From SAR324 cluster bacterium (lineage in GTDB: Bacteria > SAR324 > NAC60-12): a stretch of DNA of 64,000 bases. The notes under the pieces were generated by a model. The model made no database searches. It had not been told where the DNA came from and was given only the letters and a program-made list of their open reading frames with translations. The position numbers and the translations under genes were made by a program. The DNA lies in contig JADGAV010000010.1 in assembly GCA_015231825.1 (NCBI GenBank), positions 1-64,000 of the forward strand, written 5' to 3'. Below are positions 1 through 10,287 of this stretch, piece after piece; positions within the stretch are counted from its first letter, which is position 1, and each line of letters opens with the position of its first letter.

Positions 1-22
1 ACTTGCGTTCTTCCGGAGAGGA

Positions 23-107
23 TGCCGAAGAGGTGACTCGAACACCCACATCCTTAACGGACACTAGAACCTGAATCTAGCGCGTCTACCAATTCCGCCA
101 CTTCGGC
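23..107 (-). tRNA. tRNA-Leu (anticodon CAG)
   Basis: Reverse complement GCCGAAGTGGCGGAATTGGTAGACGCGCTAGATTCAGGTTCTAGTGTCCG...GTTCGAGTCACCTCTTCGGCA: 7-bp acceptor stem GCCGAAG/CTTCGGC, D-loop GGTAGACGC, anticodon loop TTCAGGT on CTAGA/TCTAG stem, long variable arm, T-loop GTTCGAGTC. Confidence 0.95.
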
Positions 108-172
108 ATTTATGCTTGCTCGGAAGCAAGCCATACATCTATTAAAATTTTACTGAAAAATCAATTTTAAAA

Positions 173-583
173 TCAGTTTTGTTTTAGCCATCGGAACTGT
201 TCCTGGTGACTGATTTCCACAAGGTATCGACCCTCCTGAAACAAACGCATCCGCAGCATGTCTGCCTGATAAACGGAGCGGTGCTGCCCTCCTGTGCATC
301 CGAAGGACACCATCAGATGAGCAAAGTTCCGTTCCTGATAGGTTTGCAGGGTTTGCAGCACAAGAACAGCGACTGCTTCTGAAAATCGGGCGACTTCAGG
401 AAAATTCAGGAAATAATCCTGAACCGGAGCATCCAAACCCGACATCGTGCGGTAAATGGCTTCTCTGCCAGGATTGGGCAGTCCCCGGCAATCGAAGACA
501 AAGCCGCCGCCATGACCGGTGGGATCTTCAGGAATTTGAGAAAGGTGATAACTGAAGCTGTGAATATCAACCGTGAGCGCCAT
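173..583 (-). CDS. RapZ C-terminal-domain-only protein (lacks the N-terminal P-loop NTPase half)
   Basis: 136 aa; FVFDCRGLPNPG and VSFGCTGGQHRSV motifs typical of the RapZ/YvcJ C-terminal domain; no Walker A region. Confidence 0.8.
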   Translation of the reverse strand: MALTVDIHSFSYHLSQIPEDPTGHGGGFVFDCRGLPNPGREAIYRTMSGLDAPVQDYFLNFPEVARFSEAVAVLVLQTLQTYQERNFAHLMVSFGCTGGQHRSVYQADMLRMRLFQEGRYLVEISHQEQFRWLKQN

Positions 584-596
584 CAGGAAAAATCGA

Positions 597-1619
597 CTAA
601 AATTGATGCAGGAACTTCAAGTCATTGCCGTAAAAATATCGGATATCTTCGACTCCATGCTGCAGCATGATGGGCCGTTCCAAACCAAATCCGAAAGCAA
701 AACCGCTCCATTCTTCAGGATCATACCCTCCATTTTTCAAAACAACCGGATGCACCATCCCGGCCCCGGCGACCTCAAGCCAGCCTGCGTATTTACATAC
801 CCGGCATCCTTCGCCATCGCATAAATTACAGTCCATATCCACTTCTATGCTGGGTTCCGTGAAGGGAAAGTAGCTTCCTCTGATGCGGACTTTGCGTTCC
901 ATACCATACATTTTTCGGGAATACTCGGTGATCACTCCGATCAAATCAGTCATTTTGATGTTGCGCCCGACAGCCAGCCCTTCAATTTGATAAAACTGGT
1001 GTTCGGATCTGGGCGTGATTTGTTCGTATCGATACACTTTTCCGGGTAAAATGATCCGAATCGGTTCGGGGTAAAATTCACGCATTGCCCGAATTTGGCC
1101 GGGGGACGTATGGGTCCGTAAAACGACTTCATCATTTATCCAAAAGGTATCCCACATGTCGCGGGCAGGATGATAGGAGGGGATGTTCAAGAGTTGAAAA
1201 TTATTTTCATCAGTTTCCACTTCAGGCGATTCATAGACCTGGAATCCCATTTCACCAAAAACAGACGCAATTCGCCGCAATGCCTGCGTGCAAGGATGCA
1301 GATGTCCTCGCGGGGCGGGGCGTCCCGGCAGTGTGACATCGATTTCGTCGCTTTCCAGGGCCTCGTTCAGTTTTTTTTCCTGCAGCTGCTTTTGGTGGAG
1401 TTCAAATTGCTCTGAAAGGGACTGCTTGACCTCGTTGGCCGCTTTTCCGAGCGCAGGACGTTCTTCGGCAGAAAGTTGACCGAGTTGTTTAAGAAATTGT
1501 GTCAATTCTCCTTTTTTGGAAAGGTATTGACGGTGCCACTCGGGAAGTTGTGTCACCTCCCTCAATGCTTCGAGTTCGCGAAGTCCTTTGTCTTTGAGCG
1601 CATGGAGTTGATCTAACAT
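597..1619 (-). CDS. pheS: phenylalanyl-tRNA synthetase alpha subunit
   Basis: 340 aa with class II aaRS motifs (HPARDMWDTFWI, LRTHTSPGQIR, EGLAVGRNIKMTDL, GFGLERPIMLQHGVEDIR). Confidence 0.95.
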   Translation of the reverse strand: MLDQLHALKDKGLRELEALREVTQLPEWHRQYLSKKGELTQFLKQLGQLSAEERPALGKAANEVKQSLSEQFELHQKQLQEKKLNEALESDEIDVTLPGRPAPRGHLHPCTQALRRIASVFGEMGFQVYESPEVETDENNFQLLNIPSYHPARDMWDTFWINDEVVLRTHTSPGQIRAMREFYPEPIRIILPGKVYRYEQITPRSEHQFYQIEGLAVGRNIKMTDLIGVITEYSRKMYGMERKVRIRGSYFPFTEPSIEVDMDCNLCDGEGCRVCKYAGWLEVAGAGMVHPVVLKNGGYDPEEWSGFAFGFGLERPIMLQHGVEDIRYFYGNDLKFLHQF

Positions 1620-1829
1620 AGCTGAGAATTTTTCTTTTGTTTCGTTTTATGAGGACAATCAAACAGATTTCTTTGGCAGAAAATTCCTGGATGAATCAAT
1701 TAGGGAGTCAGAATTTGTATGTCTTTTCGGAAAAACATACAATACTTTTTGCAGATAAAAGGAAGAGACTAGTTGAGCTCAAGTGCAGTCGCAGTGCTCT
1801 TGCGCACCCCACATACGAGGGAAATTGCT

Positions 1830-4800
1830 TCAATCATTTGCATGAACAACGGTCTTGGCTGCTGCAGAGGAAACGCTTCGGTCATCTGCATTGAGATAAG
1901 CATGCAGCTGCTGCTCGGCTTCTTTTTTGGTTTTGACTATATTTTCCAGTTTGAGCTCTTCGTACCCACGGATCTGGTCGGGGAGTGCCGCAATCTTCAG
2001 GGCACTCTGCAAATTCCCCGATTTCAGAACAGGCAGAATTTGTCTTATAAGATCTTGATACCACTCAATCAGTTTGAGCTCTTCCTGCCGCACGGGTGCG
2101 AAGGCAAATAAATCCAGGGGAGTGCCGCGCAGCATTTTCAGCTGTGCCAGCTTTTTGAGGTAGGGAAAAACCCAGGATCCCAATTTGAGTTTTTGCTTCA
2201 TTCCCCACTTTCGCAGCAAAGGAGGATGAAGATGGATCGAGACCGATACCTGGCCATCATAAGAATTTTTTGCGTCCTCCACTGCGGGATCCTGCACCCA
2301 CAAACGAGCCACTTCGTATTCATCTTTGTATGCCATCAGTTTGAACAACCATCGCGCTGCGGTTTCTGTTAAAACAGCATCGTCTCCATCAATTTTGCTG
2401 GTCTCTGCTTTAAAGATTTCGTGTATAAATTCCAGATAACACTGTGCATATTTTACGTTTTGGAACAGTATCAAATCCGCAACTCTCGGATAAAGAAGCT
2501 CCTTCAGGGGCTCATTTTCAGGAAGTTCAGCAATCATCAACCGCATCGCATTCACCTGACTGCTTTCGAACTTTTCTAATTTTGCCAATGCGTAATCCTT
2601 TACAGAAATTGTTTCCTGAGCATCCCGAAAAATCAGATCCAGGACTTTTTGAGGATGGAGCCCGTATTTTCTTCCCCATCGAAAAGCATTGATGTTTTGT
2701 TCGACAGAAACCTTGTTTCCTCGAATGGCTTTTTCAATATATTCAGCACCAACGGGAATTACGCCTGTCTGATAGGCGACTCCCAGCATAAAAATATTGT
2801 TGGACTGCTCATTGGCAAAAAGGGATTCAGAAATGTTATTGGCGTCCAGAAAGATGTTTTGATCTGCACGGGTATGGCGATTCAATTGTTTCTGCAGAAA
2901 CGTCAGATGAGGAAATGGGGTTGTAATATCCGTTACCGTCATTGCGGTATTGATTTGGTGGGAATTGACAATAGCGATGCTGCGGTTTTGATCAAGGCGG
3001 TCCATGTTGTCTTTTGCGACTGAGGCGAGGAAGTCAAAGGCCAGCAAAAGATCCGTCTGCCCATTGGCAATTCGATATGCCGATTCAAAGGGATGATCTG
3101 CAATGCTGATGTTGGCGGAAACTGCCCCGCCTTTTTGTGCCAATCCGGTTTGATCCATCTGAAATGCATATTTCCCTGCCAGATATGCAGCCGCGACCAG
3201 GATAGAACTGACAGTGACCACTCCGGTTCCTCCTATTCCCACCATCATGATGCGGTAGGGATTTTGGCTGTTCGCTTTGATTTCAGGTTCGGGCAGTTCA
3301 GATGCTTCGATTTTTGGGAGATTGGCGGCTTTTTTGATTTTTTCTGCTCCTTCTTCCAGTTCGATCGTCATAAATGAAGGACAATCGCCTTTGAGACAGG
3401 AATAATCAAAGTTACAGGTAGATTGATGAATTTGCGTTTTGCGTCCATACTCGGTGAGTACTGGAATTACAGAAAGGCAATTGGATTTGACCCCGCAGTC
3501 TCCGCAGCCCTCACAGACGGCCTCATTGATCAGAATCCGCTTTCGAGGAATTTCCAGCAAACCCCGTTTGCGCTTGCGCCTTTTTTCTGCAGCGCACTCC
3601 TGATCATAAATCAGGACCGTCACGCCTTTGGTTTTTTTCAGGGAGAGCATGGATTGTTCATACTGACTCTTGGGAACAACTCTGATCTTCTCGCTGATTT
3701 TTTTTTGAGGATATTTTTCTGGAAGTTCTGCGACAATCACAATCTTCTTCACCCCCTCACACTCCAATTTCCGGGCAAGGGTTTCCGGATCCAGCATGCC
3801 CATCGAGGTTTGTCCTCCGGTCATGGCAACGGTTGAGTTGTAGAGGATTTTATAAGTTATATTGATGCCGTTGGCGACACAGGCTTCGACAGCCTTGTTG
3901 GCGGAGTGAAAATAGGTGCCATCACCGACATTTTGAAAGAGATGTTTTTTTTCAGTAAAATGGGAGAGTCCGATCCAGTTGGCTCCTTCACCTCCCATAT
4001 GGGTGATGAACTCAAGTTTGCGGCCCATGTATGTGGCCATGGCATGACATCCGATGCCACCCCCGCCAACCTCTCCATCAGGATTTACGGTGGAAGAATT
4101 GTGAGGACAGCCACTGCAGAAATAAGGCATTCGAGGAATGGTTTCTTCATATTTCCGACTGCTAATCTCAGTCATTTTTGCGGATCTTGCGGACAATTCG
4201 TTGCCGGCCGCCGGGACTCTATCTCTCAAAAAGCCTGCGAGCGCGATCAGGATTTCACTGGTTTTAAGTTCTCCCTCCGCATGGAAGAGGGTTTTTCCAT
4301 GCCGGTCCTTTTTTCCAAAAATGTGAGGACGTTTGCTTTGGTTGTAAAGTTCATTTCTAATGAGGATCTCGGTGAACCCGGTCTTTTCTTCAACAATGAG
4401 CATTTCTTCCAGACCTTCTGCAAATTCTCTCAACCGACGTGGTTCAACCGGAGCAATCATTCCCATTTTGTAGAGGCGTATCCCTGCGTTTTTTAATGCG
4501 TCATCATCCAAACCGAGCAGACGAAGTGCCTCTCTCAAGTCGTAGTAGCTTTTTCCAAAGGAGACCAGACCAATGCGGTCGTTTTCGGAACGAACCATGA
4601 TTTGATCGATTTTGTTTTCATAGACGTAGGCTTTTGCTGCTTCGATTCTGTTATAAAAAATTTCTCTTTCCGTCTCCAGAATAGCAGGAGGCATCAACAT
4701 CAGGGTTTGTTGTTTTTGAAAGAGTTTTCCGTCGATCTCGAAGGCCGGTATCGAATGAAGCGCCTGTTCAGGAAAGACTTCTACTATGGAACCGCTATCG

Positions 4801-5417
4801 GCGGTATCGGTTACGATTTTTAAGCAGGTCCACAATCCGGTGTAGCGGGAAAGGCCAACTCCTTTCAGCCCCAATTCAAGAATCTCCTGCTGATTTCCCG
4901 GAAAGAGAATCGGCATTTTGAGATCATAGAGGCCTGGAGTCGTGTCGCTGGGCAGTGTTGAACTTTTACAGGAAGGGTCATCGCCGGCCAGGACGAGTAC
5001 TGCCCCATATTTACTGGTCCCCATGTAGACACCATGACGGAATGCATCTCCCGTGCGATCCACTCCGGGCCCTTTGCCATACCACATCCCCAAAACGCCG
5101 TCGTATTGAGAATGAGGTACCTTTTCCAGCAATTGAGTGCCGTATATTGCGGTTGCTGCCAAATCTTCATTGACCCCCGCCTGGAAGTGAATGCGGTATT
5201 TCTCCAGGAGAGATCCTGCGGATTTGAAATGGGTGTCAACGGTCCCCAATGGAGACCCTTGATAACCGCTCACATAGGTGCCTAGTCGGATTTTCTCATT
5301 GGCATCTCTACGAGTTTGGTCGATTGGAATGCGCACCAATGCCTGCAATCCTGTCAGAATAACGCTCCCTTCCAGTAAGCTATACCGATCCAAAAAATTA
5401 AATTCAGAAGGTCTCAT
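1830..5417 (-). CDS. fused indolepyruvate ferredoxin oxidoreductase (IorA-IorB type, 2-oxoacid:acceptor oxidoreductase)
   Basis: 1195 aa; TPP-enzyme region (MPYFCSGCPHNSSTVNPDGEVGGGGIGCHAM), Fe-S cysteines (CEGCGDCGVKSNC), C-terminal gamma domain (VGIGGTGVVTVSSIL). Confidence 0.9.
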   Translation of the reverse strand: MRPSEFNFLDRYSLLEGSVILTGLQALVRIPIDQTRRDANEKIRLGTYVSGYQGSPLGTVDTHFKSAGSLLEKYRIHFQAGVNEDLAATAIYGTQLLEKVPHSQYDGVLGMWYGKGPGVDRTGDAFRHGVYMGTSKYGAVLVLAGDDPSCKSSTLPSDTTPGLYDLKMPILFPGNQQEILELGLKGVGLSRYTGLWTCLKIVTDTADSGSIVEVFPEQALHSIPAFEIDGKLFQKQQTLMLMPPAILETEREIFYNRIEAAKAYVYENKIDQIMVRSENDRIGLVSFGKSYYDLREALRLLGLDDDALKNAGIRLYKMGMIAPVEPRRLREFAEGLEEMLIVEEKTGFTEILIRNELYNQSKRPHIFGKKDRHGKTLFHAEGELKTSEILIALAGFLRDRVPAAGNELSARSAKMTEISSRKYEETIPRMPYFCSGCPHNSSTVNPDGEVGGGGIGCHAMATYMGRKLEFITHMGGEGANWIGLSHFTEKKHLFQNVGDGTYFHSANKAVEACVANGINITYKILYNSTVAMTGGQTSMGMLDPETLARKLECEGVKKIVIVAELPEKYPQKKISEKIRVVPKSQYEQSMLSLKKTKGVTVLIYDQECAAEKRRKRKRGLLEIPRKRILINEAVCEGCGDCGVKSNCLSVIPVLTEYGRKTQIHQSTCNFDYSCLKGDCPSFMTIELEEGAEKIKKAANLPKIEASELPEPEIKANSQNPYRIMMVGIGGTGVVTVSSILVAAAYLAGKYAFQMDQTGLAQKGGAVSANISIADHPFESAYRIANGQTDLLLAFDFLASVAKDNMDRLDQNRSIAIVNSHQINTAMTVTDITTPFPHLTFLQKQLNRHTRADQNIFLDANNISESLFANEQSNNIFMLGVAYQTGVIPVGAEYIEKAIRGNKVSVEQNINAFRWGRKYGLHPQKVLDLIFRDAQETISVKDYALAKLEKFESSQVNAMRLMIAELPENEPLKELLYPRVADLILFQNVKYAQCYLEFIHEIFKAETSKIDGDDAVLTETAARWLFKLMAYKDEYEVARLWVQDPAVEDAKNSYDGQVSVSIHLHPPLLRKWGMKQKLKLGSWVFPYLKKLAQLKMLRGTPLDLFAFAPVRQEELKLIEWYQDLIRQILPVLKSGNLQSALKIAALPDQIRGYEELKLENIVKTKKEAEQQLHAYLNADDRSVSSAAAKTVVHAND

Positions 5418-5451
5418 TGCTTCCTCCAGTTGATGCGCAAATGCTGATTGG

Positions 5452-6594
5452 TTAGATTTTTCTTAGAATTTCTGCGGCTTCTTCCAGAGTATTGTCGTCT
5501 TTTGCAAAGCAAAATCTCAAGATATGATCATCAGGTTTTGTTTCGTAGAAAACAGATATTGGAATAGAAGCAATTTGGGACTCTTTGGTGAGAAGATTCG
5601 CATACTCAGTGTCTTCCATGTTGGTAATTTCACTATAATCGAGCAGTTGAAAATAAGTTCCTCCGGCCGGTTTGAATTTAAAGCGGGACTCCTTGAGCAA
5701 ATCGCAAAACAGGTCTCGTTTTGCCTGGTAAAATGAGGAAAGATTCAAATGGTGTTCGGGACACTGCTCCATGAAATCAGCGAGCGCATATTGTAGAAAA
5801 GGTACCGTGGTGAAGGTGAGAAACTGGTGGATTTTTCTGAACTCGGTGCTCAAAGCGGCCGGGGCAATGCAATAGCCCACTTTCCATCCTGTCGCATGAT
5901 AGGTTTTGCCGAAGGAAGATACGACAAAAGCACGTGATGCCAATGCCTGATGACGCAGAATAGATTCATGGCGAACGCCGTCAAAGATGATGTGCTCATA
6001 GACTTCATCGGAAAGAATTAGGATCTCTGTGCCCTTTACAAGGGATGCCAGGGTTTTCATGTCCTCTGAATTCAATACGTTCCCTGTCGGATTATGGGGT
6101 GTGTTGAGAAAAATCAGGCGTGTTTTCTCTGTCAAACTGTCTTCCACTTTTTGCCAGTCAATTTGGAAGTCCGGAGCCGTTAGTGAGAGGTGAACCGCTT
6201 TTCCTCCTGCCAATGTGATTGCCGGATCATAGGAATCGTAGGCAGGATCAAATACAATCACTTCATCCCCGGGGCGAACGACGGCGTGGATTGCTGCAAA
6301 CAATGCTTCAGTTGCCCCCGACACAACTGTCACATCCTGGTCCATATCGACCGTGCAGTCATAGAGATCTTTTACTTTTCGAGTGATTTGTTCCCGAAGT
6401 TGGGGAATGCCGATCATGGGAGGGTATTGGTTTTTACCAATGTTCATATAATGCGATACCAATCTTCGGAGCTCTTCCGGACAATCGAAATCCGGAAACC
6501 CCTGTGACAAATTGATAGCCTGGTAGTCAAGCGCCATTTGAGACATGACCTGAAAAATAGTTGTTCCGACTTTCGGAAGTTTACTTTCGAGCAT
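5452..6594 (-). CDS. PLP-dependent aminotransferase, class I/II (methionine/kynurenine aminotransferase-like)
   Basis: 380 aa; NLSQGFPDF, NTPHNPTGNV, SDEVYEHIIFDG, SSFGKTYHATGWKVGY. Confidence 0.9.
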   Translation of the reverse strand: MLESKLPKVGTTIFQVMSQMALDYQAINLSQGFPDFDCPEELRRLVSHYMNIGKNQYPPMIGIPQLREQITRKVKDLYDCTVDMDQDVTVVSGATEALFAAIHAVVRPGDEVIVFDPAYDSYDPAITLAGGKAVHLSLTAPDFQIDWQKVEDSLTEKTRLIFLNTPHNPTGNVLNSEDMKTLASLVKGTEILILSDEVYEHIIFDGVRHESILRHQALASRAFVVSSFGKTYHATGWKVGYCIAPAALSTEFRKIHQFLTFTTVPFLQYALADFMEQCPEHHLNLSSFYQAKRDLFCDLLKESRFKFKPAGGTYFQLLDYSEITNMEDTEYANLLTKESQIASIPISVFYETKPDDHILRFCFAKDDNTLEEAAEILRKI

Positions 6595-6669
6595 TGGAGC
6601 CTTGTTGCTTTTTGTGCGTCATTTAATTGCTGTATCGGTCAAATAAAGCGATGATTCTCTCTTGGTGGA

Positions 6670-9255
6670 TCATATTTTCCTGTTGTCCAGCATTTTTCGG
6701 AGGAGTTGGCTGATTTCTTCTTTTTGAAAAGGTTTCATCAAAAAACCGTCGATTCCAAAATTGGGAATATTTTCTTCGCTCACTTCCTGATTGAATCCTG
6801 TCATAATGACGATCGGGATGTCGGAGCGAATTTGTTTAATCTGCTTGGCTAATTGAACCCCTGTCATCTTCGGCATCGTATAATCGGTGAGGATCAGGTC
6901 AAAATCTTGTGGGGACTTTTCAAAAGAAGCCAGCATTTCATAGCAATCCGTAAATGAAAAGACCTGGTATCCCATTTTATCCAACATAACTTTTACCATT
7001 TTTTGGACTATTGGTTCGTCATCTACCAGCAAAATGCTCTCTTTCCCTCTCAAAATTTCCAGGGATGCCGTGTCTGAAACATCCGTATTTTCTTCCTGTG
7101 AGATGGGGAGATAAACCTGAAAAGTTGTTCCTTTGCCTATTTCGCTGAAGACTTCAATGACTCCTCCGTGCTGGTCGACAATTCCGAGCACGACTGACAA
7201 TCCCAAGCCGGTTCCCTCTCCCACATCTTTGGTTGTGAAGAAAGGATCGAAAATGTGTTCGAGCGTACCCTGGTCTATTCCAATGCCGTTGTCTTCAATA
7301 CTCAAGCAGACAAAATGATTACTGATTATTTTTCCTTCCATGTTCCTCAGCTGGCAAAACCCTTTGTTTTTCAATTCAATTTTTAACGCTCCATTTTTGG
7401 GCATGGCATGACTCGCATTGATACAAAGATTGAGCAATACCTGGTGAATTTCATGAGGAGAAGCAAAAATTTCTGGTAAATTAGGATCGATGTCGGTGCT
7501 GATGGAGATTGAAGAAGGGAGGGTATGCAGTAAAAATTGCATTGCCTCTTCAACAATCTCAGCCAATTGTACCGGTTTTCGTTCTGAAGCGGATTTCCTG
7601 CTGAAAGTAAGAATTTGCTGGACCAGGGCTTTGGCCCGCTGTCCGGCATTTGAAATTTCCTGCAAAGGGGAATAATCCAGCATTTTTTCAGATTGCTCCT
7701 CCAGGAGCATTTCGGTGTATCCGAGAATTGGAGAAAGCAAATTATTGAATTCATGGGCAATCCCTCCTGCCAGGATTCCCATCGATTCCAGTTTTTGTGA
7801 TTGGCGAAGCTGGTTTTCCAGATCCAATTCCTGGGTGATATCCCGTTTGTGTGAGATAAAATGAGTGATCACTCCCTTCTGATCAATCACAGGAGAAATA
7901 GTGATGCTTTCGGTGTAAAGTTCCCCGTTTTTTTTCTTGTTGATTATTTGGTTTTTCCAAACTTTTCCACTTAGAATCACATCCCATTGTTGTTTGTAAA
8001 ACTCAGCGCTTTGTTTTCCGCTATTAAGGATGTTGTGGGTTTTACCGATTGCTTCTTCGCTGGAATATCCGGAAGTCTTCTCAAAGCTGGGGTTGACGTA
8101 CTCGATGACGCCATTCACATCGGTAATTGCGATTGTCTCGGCCGCCTGCTCAATCGCAGTTTCCAGTTTCATCCGGTCTTCTTCTGCTTGTTTGCGGTTT
8201 GTGATATCGGTCACATAGAGTAAGTTGGCAGTTTTTCCTTCATATATGATTGTTGAAGAATAGGATTCCACCCAATGCCAATCTCCTGATTTGTTCAGCA
8301 TTCGCCATTCATATTGGGGAATGATTTGATCTTTGCTTCCTGTTTGTTTTTTAACTGACTGTTCTTCAACCTTCTTCAGATCATCCGGATGAGTCAATTT
8401 GCGATAAACATCCTTTGAAGAAAAGAACTTTAATTCTTTAATGGTATACCCAACAATATTGGCAAAAGATTGGTTTGCGTAGACAATCCGGTCATTTTGA
8501 ACAACACAGATACCAATTAAGGTCTGTTCCGAAAATGACCTGAATCGTTCTTCGCTTTCCTGAAGCTGCAATATTTTATCGCGGATGGAATCTCGCATAT
8601 AAGCGAAGCCTTTGGCCAGCATTCCCAATTCATCATTTCGTCTCAGATCAATTTTCTGATTCAGGTCTCCTCTTTCAACAGCTAAAAAAATATCTCTGAG
8701 TCTGCCTAAAGGCCGTGTAATTCCAACATGAAGGGCAAAACTCAAGGTAAGGATTTCAAGAAATGTCAAAAATAACATTTGGAAAATAAATAATCCTATA
8801 TCTTCCGTCAATTTCTGATTGATGAAATGCTCGGTCATATAGATCGAAACCGAACCAAGCGTTTGTTCTTTTCTCAAAATGGGTGTGGATTTCTCTATCT
8901 GAATCCAGTCGCTGTTCGGTTCCGCGTCCAATGCAACAGGATTCCAATCATTGTCCCTTTTTTTCCCGATGGCGATGGAGTCATTCAGCAGATCTTTTAC
9001 CAGAATTGCATAAATGTTCCTGTTTTCCATTTCCGCGGTTACAAATTCTTCAAGCTCGACCGAATTGTAATCCCATAGAGGAGTGACCAGAATTCTGGAT
9101 AAACGATTGGATACCATAGTTAGACTTGTCTGTAATTCTTCCTTCTTTTCCTCATGTTCATTTTGGTAATCAATATAGCTGAAACATCCAGCTATGATAA
9201 TGATAACTGTTACAATGGTCAGATTGATTCTAAACGAGAGAGAATTTTTCATCAC
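6670..9255 (-). CDS. hybrid sensor histidine kinase (TM - HAMP - PAS - PAS - HisKA - HATPase - REC)
   Basis: 861 aa; HAMP (GITRPLGRLRDIF), PAS domains, H-box GGIAHEFNNLLSPI, ATPase boxes, receiver ILLVDDEPIVQ...LTDYTMPKMTG. Confidence 0.93.
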   Translation of the reverse strand: MMKNSLSFRINLTIVTVIIIIAGCFSYIDYQNEHEEKKEELQTSLTMVSNRLSRILVTPLWDYNSVELEEFVTAEMENRNIYAILVKDLLNDSIAIGKKRDNDWNPVALDAEPNSDWIQIEKSTPILRKEQTLGSVSIYMTEHFINQKLTEDIGLFIFQMLFLTFLEILTLSFALHVGITRPLGRLRDIFLAVERGDLNQKIDLRRNDELGMLAKGFAYMRDSIRDKILQLQESEERFRSFSEQTLIGICVVQNDRIVYANQSFANIVGYTIKELKFFSSKDVYRKLTHPDDLKKVEEQSVKKQTGSKDQIIPQYEWRMLNKSGDWHWVESYSSTIIYEGKTANLLYVTDITNRKQAEEDRMKLETAIEQAAETIAITDVNGVIEYVNPSFEKTSGYSSEEAIGKTHNILNSGKQSAEFYKQQWDVILSGKVWKNQIINKKKNGELYTESITISPVIDQKGVITHFISHKRDITQELDLENQLRQSQKLESMGILAGGIAHEFNNLLSPILGYTEMLLEEQSEKMLDYSPLQEISNAGQRAKALVQQILTFSRKSASERKPVQLAEIVEEAMQFLLHTLPSSISISTDIDPNLPEIFASPHEIHQVLLNLCINASHAMPKNGALKIELKNKGFCQLRNMEGKIISNHFVCLSIEDNGIGIDQGTLEHIFDPFFTTKDVGEGTGLGLSVVLGIVDQHGGVIEVFSEIGKGTTFQVYLPISQEENTDVSDTASLEILRGKESILLVDDEPIVQKMVKVMLDKMGYQVFSFTDCYEMLASFEKSPQDFDLILTDYTMPKMTGVQLAKQIKQIRSDIPIVIMTGFNQEVSEENIPNFGIDGFLMKPFQKEEISQLLRKMLDNRKI

Positions 9256-9273
9256 AGAATTGAGGAATGGCTT

Positions 9274-10005
9274 CTATTCTCCAAAACGTCCGTTGAAACC
9301 CTGCTGTTCAAATAGATTTTTCCCTTCTTCAGTATCTTGATAAAAAAGGAAAAAATCATAGATCTGTTTCGCGACGGATTGAGCGTCTGGATAATTTTTG
9401 TGAAGACAAATATATGATTTGAGCTGTGAAATCGGATATTGGCGGAACGCATTCTCCTGCGCCAAAACTTTCCCCATTCGCTCTTTGATATCCAACAAAT
9501 AATTTGCCCTGCTTTCAAAAAGTTTTGTGTGGAGAGTTGAAAATCTGGAGGCTTGGATGGAATTGCTTGCCGGGATCAGATTTTTCAGCCATTGGATGCC
9601 CAATTCCATCAGTACATCTTTTCCCTGCAAATCCTCAATGCTTGTCAATGGAGGCTCAGATCGCGCCTGAAAAAGAATTGTTGTCAGTACTATCAATGGT
9701 TTTTCATAAAAATAAAAATCCGAGTATTTCTGTTCACTGGCCTTGGCACACAGATACATATTCAAAATACCTGCTTGCATCATACTTCGAATGCGGAGGA
9801 TCGGATAGTGTTCGATTTTAATCGGAATCCCCAATTCCTGAGAAATGATCCGGTAGGTCTCTGGAATCACGCCGGTAATTTTTTGATTGTCATCGACATA
9901 AGACAGGGGAGGAAAATTGCTGATGGCCGTGCGCAGTAAATTTTCCTGTGCGGAAAGAATAAGGGGGAAGAAGCAAAATCCAAAGAACCACAACGTTACT
10001 TTCAT
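9274..10005 (-). CDS. periplasmic substrate-binding protein, family 3-like
   Basis: ORF 9274..10134; the Met at 10005 begins a signal peptide (MKVTLWFFGFCFFPLILSAQ) followed by SBP_bac_3-like AISNFPPLSYVDDNQKITGVIPETYRII. Ends 18 bp before the kinase ORF. Confidence 0.75.
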   Translation of the reverse strand: MKVTLWFFGFCFFPLILSAQENLLRTAISNFPPLSYVDDNQKITGVIPETYRIISQELGIPIKIEHYPILRIRSMMQAGILNMYLCAKASEQKYSDFYFYEKPLIVLTTILFQARSEPPLTSIEDLQGKDVLMELGIQWLKNLIPASNSIQASRFSTLHTKLFESRANYLLDIKERMGKVLAQENAFRQYPISQLKSYICLHKNYPDAQSVAKQIYDFFLFYQDTEEGKNLFEQQGFNGRFGE

Positions 10006-10287
10006 AACCGATGCACAATGAAATAGTTTTAACTTTGTATAGGCCGAAATTTTTAAAACCATATCACTTGGCAGGGGATAAGTAAACGCGAATTCAGCAG
10101 GGACATTTTTGAATGAACGCAAAATGCCTAACAACTTGTAAAATAGAAATAGTCTGCTTAGATTTAAAGATATTTAAGAAGGATTTAAATCTGGAATTTT
10201 AACCTGCATCAACAAGAAAACGCCTGTCGGATCAAAACCTCATTATACTGAGGCCCAAACTGCGATATCAAAAATGAAAGGAATACC

